DNA of 6,726 nucleotides from a bacterium (GTDB lineage: Bacteria > Vulcanimicrobiota > Vulcanimicrobiia > Vulcanimicrobiales > SCRA01): contig JAGWST010000284.1 in assembly GCA_028869325.1 (NCBI GenBank), positions 1-6,726 on the forward strand, given 5' to 3'. Of this stretch, positions 1 to 5,728 are shown piece after piece. Made by a program: the position numbers and the translations under genes. Position 1 is the first letter of the stretch, and every line of letters starts with the position of its first letter. Under the pieces are notes generated by a model, which saw only the letters and a program-made list of their open reading frames with translations, was not told the origin of the DNA and ran no database searches.

Positions 1-1836
1 CTGGTCGACGTGGTCGTCTTTCTGCCGATCGCATTTCTTCCGGGCGTCGTCGGAAAGTTCTTGGTGGAGTTCGGTCTCTGCGTCGTGGTTGCGACGCTGA
101 CCTCGCTGTGGACGTCGTTCACCGTCACGCCGACGCTCGCCGGGCGCTGGTCGCTGCACAGCAAGTGGAGGCCGTGGGCCCCCATACGGCTCTTCGAGCG
201 CGGCTTCGAGCGCGCGCGCCTGTGGTATGCCGAGAGGCTGCTGCCGAGCGGCTTGAAGTATCCGTGGCTGGTGATCGGCGTCTCCGCGGTCTCGCTGGTC
301 GCCGCGCTCGCGTTGATCCCGCTCGGAGTCGTGGGCTTCGAGTTCATCCCGCCGCAGGACCGCGGCGAGATCTACGTCCAGATGACCTATCCGACGGGGA
401 CGCCGCTGGCTGCCACCGATGCGGCCGTGCGGCGTCTGGGCGAGCTCGTCAACACGATTCCCGACGTTGACGTCGCCACCGAGACCGCGGGCGCCTACTC
501 CTCGCCGTTCGGCGGCTTCATCCAGCAGGGCGCCGTCGGGCAGATTCACGTCTTCCTCAAAGATGCGCGCGAGCACGACACCAACTACTGGGTGCAATGG
601 CTGCGCCGGCGAGCTCCGGCACAGGCAAAGGGCGCGGAGGTGGTGGTGATCCCGGCCAGCAGCTCCGGCGGCGGCAACGCACAGCCGTTGGATTATCTGG
701 TCACCAGCTTGCAAGGCGAGCCGGCGGAGTACGCCGCCAAAGTCGAGCAGGCCCTGAAAGAGACGCCTGGCTCGGTCAACGTGACCAGCTCCGCCGAGAC
801 GCTCTCGCCGCAGGTCGAGGTCGTCTTCGATCGGCGCGCCGCGCAGGCGCTGGACGTGAGCATCGGCACCGCCTCGCAGGCCATCCGCGCCGCCTTCGGC
901 GGCACGCTTGCAACGCAGTTCGAGTCGCCCCAGGGCCTCAAGAACGTGCAGGTCATCTATCCGATCTCCAATCAGACCAGCCTGCAAGAGGTCCTGGCGA
1001 TCCCGATCAGGGCGACCAACGGCACCATCGTCCACGTCGGCGACGTCGCGCGCTTGAGCTGGGCGCCCGCACCGCCGGTTATCACGCGCGTGAACCGCCA
1101 GTCCGTCATCCATATTACCGGCAACGTCGCGCCGGGCGTCGCGCAGTCCAACGTCGAGAAGACGTTCAGGCAACGGCTGGCCGATCTGCAACTGCCGGCG
1201 TACGTCTCGGTGCACGCCAACCCCAACGGCAACCAGCAGAACACCCGGGATACCGTGGTCGGCCTGGGCGCGGCGCTCGTCCTCTCGTTCGTCTTGGTCT
1301 ATCTGCTCATGACGGCCCTCTACAACGGCTACGTCACGCCCTTCATTATCATGTTCTCCGTGCCGGTGGCCACGGTGGGCGCGCTCGGCGCGCTGGCGTT
1401 GACCCGGCAGACGCTGAACCTCTTCTCGCTGATCGGCACGATCATGCTGGTGGGCCTGGTCACGAAGAACGGTATCCTCTTAGTCGATTTCGCGAACACG
1501 CTGCGCGAGCGCGGTTACCAGAAAGTCGCCGCGATCATGGAGAGCGGACGCATTCGCTTCCGGCCGATCGTGATGACGACGGTCTCGATGATCGCCGGCA
1601 TGACGCCGCTGGCGCTGGCCCTCGTCCCGGGCATGGAGACGCGCCAGGGGCTGGGCGTGGTGGTGATCGGCGGTCTGGCCAGCTCGCTGCTGCTGACGCT
1701 GGTGTTGGTGCCCGTGGTCTATGTCTGGCTCGCGCCGGAGCGATACGACGCGGGCCGTGGCCTCGAAGCGGAGGAGCGCGCGGGCGAACTCTACCTGGAG
1801 CGGGGCGGACGCAGGGTGCCGCTTCCCACGGATTAG
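1..1836 (+). CDS. RND (AcrB/HAE1-like) efflux permease, C-terminal part, 5' truncated
   Basis: This is an inner-membrane proton-driven pump subunit of the resistance-nodulation-division family. It normally works as a trimer with a periplasmic adaptor and an outer-membrane channel to expel drugs, solvents or metabolites. The frame is open from base 1 to TAG at 1834-1836 (611 codons). AcrB-type pumps have ~1050 residues, so about 430-440 N-terminal residues, including the TM4 Asp pair of the proton relay, lie outside the window. Visible: TM5/TM6 region at once (VFLPIAFLPGVVG, then a hydrophobic helix ending TPTLAG), TM7 around codons 90-110, a periplasmic porter/docking region around codons 115-415, then TM8-TM12. 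The hallmark TM10 motif TKNGILLVDFAN is at codons 488-499, with the conserved relay Lys at about codon 489. A GTG at base 10 is an internal Val codon, not a start. Adaptor and channel genes are not in view. Substrate cannot be told from sequence. Family call is very secure. Confidence 0.96.
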   Translation: MVDVVVFLPIAFLPGVVGKFLVEFGLCVVVATLTSLWTSFTVTPTLAGRWSLHSKWRPWAPIRLFERGFERARLWYAERLLPSGLKYPWLVIGVSAVSLVAALALIPLGVVGFEFIPPQDRGEIYVQMTYPTGTPLAATDAAVRRLGELVNTIPDVDVATETAGAYSSPFGGFIQQGAVGQIHVFLKDAREHDTNYWVQWLRRRAPAQAKGAEVVVIPASSSGGGNAQPLDYLVTSLQGEPAEYAAKVEQALKETPGSVNVTSSAETLSPQVEVVFDRRAAQALDVSIGTASQAIRAAFGGTLATQFESPQGLKNVQVIYPISNQTSLQEVLAIPIRATNGTIVHVGDVARLSWAPAPPVITRVNRQSVIHITGNVAPGVAQSNVEKTFRQRLADLQLPAYVSVHANPNGNQQNTRDTVVGLGAALVLSFVLVYLLMTALYNGYVTPFIIMFSVPVATVGALGALALTRQTLNLFSLIGTIMLVGLVTKNGILLVDFANTLRERGYQKVAAIMESGRIRFRPIVMTTVSMIAGMTPLALALVPGMETRQGLGVVVIGGLASSLLLTLVLVPVVYVWLAPERYDAGRGLEAEERAGELYLERGGRRVPLPTD

Positions 1837-1852
1837 TGGGCGCTACAGGCCG

Positions 1853-2641
1853 TTAGTAAGAGGTGCCGCCCAGGGGCGCCGGCAGCCACAACGGGTGCGC
1901 GATCGTGAGCGTTCCCCACAGCAAGAGCAGTGCGCCCGCAAACGGCACCAGGCGCTTGCCGTGCGCGCCGGCCTTTTCGTAGACCATGAGCGCCGTGAGC
2001 GCGGCCATCCACCACAGGTTGGCGAAGCCGGCCGCGAACATCAACAGCATCAGCGCCCAGCAGCAGCCGACGCAGAAGAGGCCGTGACGGCGCCCGAGAG
2101 AGAACGCGGCGGCGATGCCACGGCGGTAGTGCTGCAACAAGAACATGCCGGGAAGGCGGCATTTGCTCAGGCAGGCGTCCTTCAGCTTGGAGAATTGAAA
2201 GGCGCCCGCGAGGGTGAGCGTGCCGCCGGCGATCAGCCACGAGTGTTGCGCGAGCCACGGAGTCGTGTCGACCAGATGGTGCAGGACGAGGTCGCCGAGG
2301 AACGCGACCATCCCGAAGGCCGTCCACACCAGGCCATATCCCAGCAGCAACGCTGCGACCGCCCTCCCGGCTCGACCCGCGTCGTTGGCGGCGGCGACCG
2401 TGGCGAAGAGCCGCACCAACGGGAGACTGGAGGGGAGCATCATGGCCGCGATCATCGCCTGCCACGCGGCGGCGAAGAGCACCAGCGCGGCCCACAGCGG
2501 AAGCCCCCCTTCGATCAGCGCGTCGTGGTGCAGTACCCGGCCCGTTCCGGTTGCCTGCGCAACGATCGCCACGACCCATGCCGCGGCGATCGTCGCGGGA
2601 ATCAGCGGAGAGAGGCGCCCGATGCGTCCGGCGCCGACCAT
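1853..2641 (-). CDS. DUF2182 family polytopic membrane protein (putative metal-binding)
   Basis: A 262-residue integral membrane protein of the DUF2182 family, annotated in databases as a predicted metal-binding membrane protein without an assigned reaction. Family signatures are visible in order: WQAMIAAMMLPS (about 60-71), a Tyr/Trp-rich helix GYGLVWTAFG (101-110), LKDACLSKCRLP (153-164), and RHGLFCVGCCWALM (186-199) followed by a helix and YEKAGAHGK (221-229). Cys157, Cys161, Cys190, Cys193, Cys194 and His187 are the likely ligand set (inference). About six or seven hydrophobic helices are expected. The ATG at 2641 is chosen because its A is also the last base of the TGA stop of the DUF1326 gene (TGATG), which implies translational coupling. 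The frame stays open back to 2704, but that would overlap the DUF1326 gene. The stop TAA is 16 bases from the convergent RND gene's stop. Family assignment is strong; function is unknown. Confidence 0.92.
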   Translation of the reverse strand: MVGAGRIGRLSPLIPATIAAAWVVAIVAQATGTGRVLHHDALIEGGLPLWAALVLFAAAWQAMIAAMMLPSSLPLVRLFATVAAANDAGRAGRAVAALLLGYGLVWTAFGMVAFLGDLVLHHLVDTTPWLAQHSWLIAGGTLTLAGAFQFSKLKDACLSKCRLPGMFLLQHYRRGIAAAFSLGRRHGLFCVGCCWALMLLMFAAGFANLWWMAALTALMVYEKAGAHGKRLVPFAGALLLLWGTLTIAHPLWLPAPLGGTSY

Positions 2642-3315
2642 CACGCGCTCGTGTAGGTGATCTTGTAGTCGCTCTGGATCGCGTTGCGGTTCTCGAACGA
2701 CCAAACCATGCCGAACTCCGGCACGTTGACCCGATGGTGCCTGGCTTTCGCCACATATGCCGGCGAGCCGGGGACGGTCGAGAAGATCGTGTCGCGCAAC
2801 GTGGTGATGCTGCCATCGGCGGCGCGGTAGGGCTCCAACTCGGCGGAGATCATCTCGCCGACGCGCAATGCGCCCACGCCGCCGCGCACTTCGTGCGTGA
2901 TCGGCGCACGCCGAACGGCCAAGACTTCGCCGATCAATCCGGCCAGATCAGCGAGCGGACCGCCGAGCTTCCCCGAGTAGGCGTCGACGAGCGCTTCGAG
3001 CTGCTCCTCCGTGGCGCGCTCGTCCACCAGCATGAGAAGCCGCCAGGATTTCGGCACGAGCACGTTGCCCGGAATCTTGGCGATGCCCACGACGTTGAGG
3101 CCGCCGACGTCGACGCCCTTGACCGTGCCCTTATCGAAGTGGTACGCGACGAACGCATCGCACGTCCCACCGTCCGGGTCCTCACCGATCCAGCACGGGC
3201 AGAGCACCTTACACGAACAAGCCTCCAGCAGCGTTCCTTCCAGACTGTAGACGACGGCCTCGGCCGCGCGGGCCTCTTTGGTCATCGTGCTCGGATTCTG
3301 CTGCACTCCCGCCAT
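2641..3315 (-). CDS. DUF1326 domain-containing Cys-rich protein
   Basis: A 224-residue soluble protein of the DUF1326 family, whose biochemical role is not established. The diagnostic N-terminal motif is present: EACSCKVLCPCWIG (about residues 31-44), then GGTCDAF (49-55), a His at 59 and KGVDVGGLNVVG (66-77). Cys33, Cys35, Cys39, Cys41 and Cys52 plus His59 look like a metal or redox site (inference). No signal peptide or membrane helix is seen, so a cytoplasmic location is likely. The ATG at 3315 is chosen because an excellent Shine-Dalgarno (AGGAAGGAG) sits 8 bases upstream; the alternative Met11 has none at proper spacing. It is the first gene of a two-gene operon, overlapping the DUF2182 gene by one base. 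This pairing recurs in bacteria, and the two probably act together. Length is normal for the family (~200-220 residues). Confidence 0.94.
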   Translation of the reverse strand: MAGVQQNPSTMTKEARAAEAVVYSLEGTLLEACSCKVLCPCWIGEDPDGGTCDAFVAYHFDKGTVKGVDVGGLNVVGIAKIPGNVLVPKSWRLLMLVDERATEEQLEALVDAYSGKLGGPLADLAGLIGEVLAVRRAPITHEVRGGVGALRVGEMISAELEPYRAADGSITTLRDTIFSTVPGSPAYVAKARHHRVNVPEFGMVWSFENRNAIQSDYKITYTSA

Positions 3316-3323
3316 CGGTACTG

Positions 3324-3332
3324 CTCCTTCCT
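3324..3332 (-). promoter_or_regulatory. Strong ribosome binding site of the DUF1326 gene
   Basis: The minus strand reads AGGAAGGAG, nearly the full anti-Shine-Dalgarno complement, 8 bases before the ATG at 3315. It decides the start codon and is the best ribosome binding site in the window, suggesting efficient translation of the DUF1326 protein. Confidence 0.8.
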
Positions 3333-3381
3333 GTCGGCTATGTGGCCGGCGGAGACAGAGTGCGTCTGGGGGAACCTCAAG

Positions 3382-3390
3382 ATCATAGCA
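3382..3390 (-). promoter_or_regulatory. Candidate extended -10 promoter for the DUF1326-DUF2182 operon
   Basis: The minus strand carries TGCTATGAT: a TATGAT -10 hexamer (five of six matches to TATAAT, at 3382-3387) preceded by the extended -10 TGn. A convincing -35 at 16-18 bases is lacking; the nearest, TTGCGG at 3402-3407, is only 14 bases away. The start point would be near 3375, giving a leader of about 60 bases before the ATG at 3315. The surrounding bases are notably more AT-rich than the coding sequence. The promoter consensus is that of enterobacterial sigma-70, so its use in this organism is assumed. Confidence 0.45.
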
Positions 3391-3396
3391 TACTTC

Positions 3397-3419
3397 ACGC
3401 GCCGCAAGCAGTGGCGCGT
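3397..3419. repeat. Inverted repeat between the MFS stop and the DUF1326 promoter
   Basis: ACGCGCC (3397-3403) and GGCGCGT (3413-3419) are perfect inverted copies separated by nine bases. The stem extends inward on the + strand RNA by one G-U and one C-G pair, leaving a loop of five. It lies 17 bases past the MFS stop codon and just upstream of the candidate DUF1326 -10. It could be a weak 3' hairpin for the pheA-MFS transcript (no T-tract follows on the minus strand) or an operator over the -35 region. Neither is proven. Confidence 0.4.
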
Positions 3420-3436
3420 AACGTTAGGACACACTC

Positions 3437-4666
3437 CTAGCGCTTGCCGCCCGCCATGCTGCTCGCTTCGGGCAGCGTCCGCAGCACCAGCATCGCCGTT
3501 GCACCGAGTGCCGGACCGAGCGCCAGCAGGGCGAAGACATGACTCCAGCCGAGCGTCTGCTGCAAGGCACCGATCAGCCAGATGGTTGCCATGGTGATGA
3601 GGAAGCCGATGCCCATCTGCAAGGTCAACGCCGTGCCGACGTACGACGGATCCGCGAGCTCGGTCACCGCGGCGGAGAACTGCGCCGAGTCGGCGACGAC
3701 GCTGAAGCCCCAAAGGGCGAGCGCCGAGAGTGCGAGCCACGCGTTCATGCCGAAGGTGAAGCCGATCGTGAACGAGAGCGTGCCGCTGACGATCATCGCA
3801 CCGGCCGCAACCAGCGAGCGGCCGATGCGATCGGCCAGCAGACCGGCGACGACGCATCCGAGGGCGCCCGCGGCGCCGAACGCCATGAAGATCAGCGGTC
3901 CCGGCGGCGCGTGCGAGTGCGTGGCGCGCAGGCTCGCTTGGAGGAAGAGCGGAGCCCAGGCCCACACGGCGTAGAGCTCCCACATGTGGCCCCAGTAGGC
4001 CGTGTCGGCGAGCAGGACGCCGCGATTTCCCAAGATGCGCGGAATGGCGAGGATATCGAAGCGTGCGGAGGGAGCACGCACGGGAGGCGCGGGCAGCAGC
4101 GAGATCACCGCTACACCCATCAGGGCGAGCGCGCTCGATCCAAGCAGGACGGCGCGCCATGGGAGGTGCGCCCCCGCCAGCAAGTGCGGGGAGAACGAGC
4201 CGAACGTGAGCGCGCCGATGAGAATTCCGGTGGCAAGCCCGCGGTCGCGCACGAACCATGCGGCGAGGAGCTTGACGGCAGGCGGATAGACGATGGCGAG
4301 CCCCGCGCCCGTGAGAAAGCGCAACAGCAGAAGGAGTAAGAAGGCCGGTGAGGAGGCGATGGCTGCGGTGGCCGCGGCCGCCACCAGCATGCCGATGCGC
4401 ATCAAGGTTCGCGAATCGAGGAGATCGGGGAGAACCAGAACGGCGCTACTCAATGTGCCCACAACGAAACCGAGCTGGACCGCAGCGGTGATCCAGGCTC
4501 GATCGTGTTGGGCGATATGCGTGGCCGCGGTCAGATCCGTGATGACGGCCGTCGCGGAGAACCATGTCGCCATGGCGAGCACGGTGGAGACGGCGATGAT
4601 CGAGAGCGCCGCGAAGCGGCCCTGGCCGGGCCGGACCGCGAGCGACGCCGCGTCGTGCGCGTACAT
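3437..4666 (-). CDS. MFS transporter
   Basis: A 409-residue major facilitator superfamily permease, expected to have twelve membrane helices in the inner membrane. Visible: a first helix with ATWFSATAV (33-41), a helix-4/5 stretch RFLTGAGLAIVYPPAVK (116-132), then DRGLATGILIGALTFGS (141-157), which is typical of one MFS branch. After a cytoplasmic loop near 193-215, a motif-A-like GLLADRIGR (275-283) marks the second half. The substrate is not predictable from this; uptake or export is open. It starts 42 bases after the pheA stop with no terminator between, so it is probably co-transcribed with pheA. If so, it is exposed to the Phe attenuator upstream. No clear Shine-Dalgarno precedes the ATG at 4666, so coupling to pheA translation or a slightly different start is possible. 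Length is normal. Confidence 0.92.
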   Translation of the reverse strand: MYAHDAASLAVRPGQGRFAALSIIAVSTVLAMATWFSATAVITDLTAATHIAQHDRAWITAAVQLGFVVGTLSSAVLVLPDLLDSRTLMRIGMLVAAAATAAIASSPAFLLLLLLRFLTGAGLAIVYPPAVKLLAAWFVRDRGLATGILIGALTFGSFSPHLLAGAHLPWRAVLLGSSALALMGVAVISLLPAPPVRAPSARFDILAIPRILGNRGVLLADTAYWGHMWELYAVWAWAPLFLQASLRATHSHAPPGPLIFMAFGAAGALGCVVAGLLADRIGRSLVAAGAMIVSGTLSFTIGFTFGMNAWLALSALALWGFSVVADSAQFSAAVTELADPSYVGTALTLQMGIGFLITMATIWLIGALQQTLGWSHVFALLALGPALGATAMLVLRTLPEASSMAGGKR

Positions 4667-4708
4667 CGCAGGCGACGTTCCGCGCGCCGCCCCGCGCGCC
4701 CCGGGAAG

Positions 4709-5524
4709 CTAGCGCTCCGCGCCCCGGTAGCTGCCGAGCACGCGCCCCGTGCCGTGGTCGCCGAGCGCGGCGAGCGCTTCTCGGACCGCCTCCGCGTCGG
4801 TATCGACCTCCAGATAGAAACGATAGCGCCAGGGCTGCGCGGGAATCGGTCGCGAGAGCAGCATGCGCAAGTTGATGCCGCGCTCCGCGAAGAGGCCGAG
4901 CGCGGCGTGGAGCGATCCCCTGCGGTTCGTCAGCTCCAAGCGCACGACCGTGCGGTCGGGGGGCAGGCCGGCCAGAGCCTGCGCCACCGCATCGCGCGCT
5001 GCGAGCAAGAAGCGCGTGTAGTTGCCGGGATCGTCTTGGATGTCCGCCAGCAGCACCTCGGCGCCGTAGCGCTCAGCGGCGAGCGGCCCGGCGATGGCGG
5101 CATCTGCGGCGATGCTGCCGTCGAGCACGCCGCGCACGGAGCCGGCGGTGTCCAGCGCCTGCACGACCTGCCAGCCGTGCTGCGCGATCGCGCGGCGGCA
5201 CTGCTCGATGGCCACCGGATGGGAGGCGACGCTGCGCACCGAGATCAGCTCGCGGCCCGGCGGTGCGATGAGGCACTGCCGTACGTGCACGATCGTCTCG
5301 CCGCAGAGGGTGAGTGCGGATTCGCCGATGAGATCGTAGGAGCGCACGACGGACCCGTAGATGGTGTTCTCGACGGGCAGCAGCACGGCGTCGACGGCAC
5401 CCGCGGCGGCGGTCTCCACGGCCTCGTCGAAGGTTGGAAAGCCGACGCTTTCCGCATGCGGGATCAGTTGGCGTATGGCCTCATCGCTGAAGGCTCCAGG
5501 CTCACCCTGGTAGGAGACGCGCAT
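4709..5524 (-). CDS. pheA: Prephenate dehydratase (PDT-ACT)
   Basis: A monofunctional prephenate dehydratase of 271 residues, which converts prephenate to phenylpyruvate, water and CO2 in phenylalanine synthesis (cytoplasmic). There is no fused chorismate mutase. Catalytic domain about 1-178: YQGEPGAFSDEA (5-16), LPVENTIYGSV (49-59), SHPVAIEQC (101-109), DTAGSV (125-130) and the catalytic NYTRF (168-172, with Thr170 of the TRF motif). ACT regulatory domain about 193-265: RGSLHAAL (202-209) corresponds to the GALV region. The second Phe-binding motif, normally ESRP, reads LSRP (223-226), so its Glu is replaced by Leu; RPIPAQPWRYRFYLE follows as usual. The ATG at 5524 follows GGAG with a 7-base spacer and gives the family's normal N-terminus. 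A leader ORF and terminator lie directly upstream. The MFS gene follows by 42 bases. Confidence 0.96.
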   Translation of the reverse strand: MRVSYQGEPGAFSDEAIRQLIPHAESVGFPTFDEAVETAAAGAVDAVLLPVENTIYGSVVRSYDLIGESALTLCGETIVHVRQCLIAPPGRELISVRSVASHPVAIEQCRRAIAQHGWQVVQALDTAGSVRGVLDGSIAADAAIAGPLAAERYGAEVLLADIQDDPGNYTRFLLAARDAVAQALAGLPPDRTVVRLELTNRRGSLHAALGLFAERGINLRMLLSRPIPAQPWRYRFYLEVDTDAEAVREALAALGDHGTGRVLGSYRGAER

Positions 5525-5531
5525 CTATCGA

Positions 5532-5537
5532 CTCCAC
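5532..5537 (-). promoter_or_regulatory. Ribosome binding site of pheA
   Basis: The minus strand reads GTGGAG, with core GGAG 7 bases before the ATG at 5524. It lies just past the T-tract of the attenuator terminator, so only read-through transcripts carry it. Confidence 0.65.
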
Positions 5538-5538
5538 G

Positions 5539-5571
5539 AAAAAAGAGAAGCGGGCCCGGTTTGGGCCCGCT
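5539..5571 (-). terminator. Rho-independent terminator (attenuator) just upstream of pheA
   Basis: In the minus-strand RNA, AGCGGGCCC (5571-5563) pairs perfectly with GGGCCCGCU (5557-5549) around the five-base loop AAACC. A pyrimidine tract with six Us (5544-5539, after UCUC) follows. The polarity is clear: the + strand has no T-run after the hairpin. A strong terminator placed between a leader ORF and the pheA start codon, 15 bases before the ATG, is characteristic of transcription attenuation, since it would otherwise silence pheA. Confidence 0.88.
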
Positions 5572-5637
5572 CACGCATTGCTCGACGCTCTCGTTCTCTG
5601 CGCGCGACTACCCAACCGGCGTCCGGGGACGGCGGCC
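5556..5637 (-). promoter_or_regulatory. Phe attenuator: mutually exclusive RNA structures of the pheA leader
   Basis: Three competing pairings are visible in the minus-strand RNA. (a) Protector hairpin: GGCCGCCGUC (5637-5628) with GACGCCGGUU (5623-5614), loop CCCG; four pairs, one C-C mismatch, three pairs, two G-U. (b) Antiterminator: CCGGUUGGG (5619-5611) with CCCAAACCGG (5565-5556), nine pairs with one bulged A. (c) Terminator at 5571-5549. Hairpin a begins right after the last Phe codon, so a ribosome stalled for charged Phe-tRNA covers its 5' arm and frees the strand for b, which blocks c. A ribosome at the leader stop (5610-5608) sits on 5619-5611, preventing b and allowing c. Without translation, a forms and c follows. 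The pairings are seen by hand; the regulatory logic is inferred from the known E. coli pheA and trp attenuators. Confidence 0.85.
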
Positions 5638-5676
5638 AAAGAAAAATCGGGCGAAGCGCTCGCGCTGAACGATCAT
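5608..5676 (-). CDS. pheL: Phe-rich leader peptide of the pheA attenuator
   Basis: A 22-residue ORF from ATG at 5676 to TAG at 5610-5608, too short for routine gene calling. It begins MIVQRE, then RFARFFFGRR, and ends PRTPVG. Phe is at residues 8, 11, 12 and 13 (codons TTC, TTT, TTC, TTT), four of 22, in a GC-rich genome where TTT should be rare. Like E. coli PheL, it is expected to act as a sensor of charged Phe-tRNA through ribosome position, not as a functional peptide. A possible Shine-Dalgarno GAAGG (5685-5681 region) stands only four bases before the ATG. The stop codon lies directly next to the antiterminator strand, and the terminator begins 36 bases later. The symbol is by analogy with enterobacteria; homology of the peptide itself is not claimed. 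Confidence 0.85.
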   Translation of the reverse strand: MIVQRERFARFFFGRRPRTPVG

Positions 5677-5685
5677 CGTGCCTTC

Positions 5686-5704
5686 AGGATACCACGCGCG
5701 TCAA
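5686..5704 (-). promoter_or_regulatory. Candidate promoter of the pheL-pheA transcript
   Basis: The minus strand has TGGTATCCT, an extended -10 (TGn followed by TATCCT, at 5691-5686, four of six consensus matches), with TTGACG at 5704-5699 only seven bases upstream. The TTGACG matches a -35 well but is at the wrong spacing for this -10. If the extended -10 is used, transcription would start near 5679, only three bases before the leader ATG. Evidence is weak; transcription might instead come from the hpd side. Confidence 0.3.
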
Positions 5705-5728
5705 TGCGCGGCGCAGGGGAGCAGCGCC

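Noticed and set aside
1837..1852. Possible bidirectional terminator between the convergent RND and DUF2182 genes
   Set aside because: The 16-base gap has no stem with a T-tract; the small GC stems nearby are within the DUF2182 coding region.
1721..2656. Long + strand open frame opposite the DUF2182 gene
   Set aside because: It overlaps the well-supported RND and DUF2182 genes, its product is Arg/Gln/Gly-rich low complexity typical of high-GC antisense frames, and it matches no family I recognise.
1833..2816. Minus-strand open frame overlapping DUF2182 and DUF1326 in another frame
   Set aside because: An Arg/Ala/Pro-rich translation without domain features; the true frames carry clear family motifs.
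3282..4259. Minus-strand open frame across the MFS gene and the 3316-3436 gap
   Set aside because: A frame shadow of the MFS gene with an Arg/His/Ala-rich product.
5539..5571. Terminator read as the simple 3' end of the hpd-TPR operon
   Set aside because: Not needed as the sole explanation: it lies 158 bases past the TPR stop and is preceded by a Phe-rich ORF and a matching antiterminator, so attenuation explains more. Dual use remains possible.
4505..5668. Long + strand open frame opposite pheA and the leader region
   Set aside because: Antisense shadow; runs through the attenuator, shows no domain, and has a skewed Arg/Gly/Ala composition.
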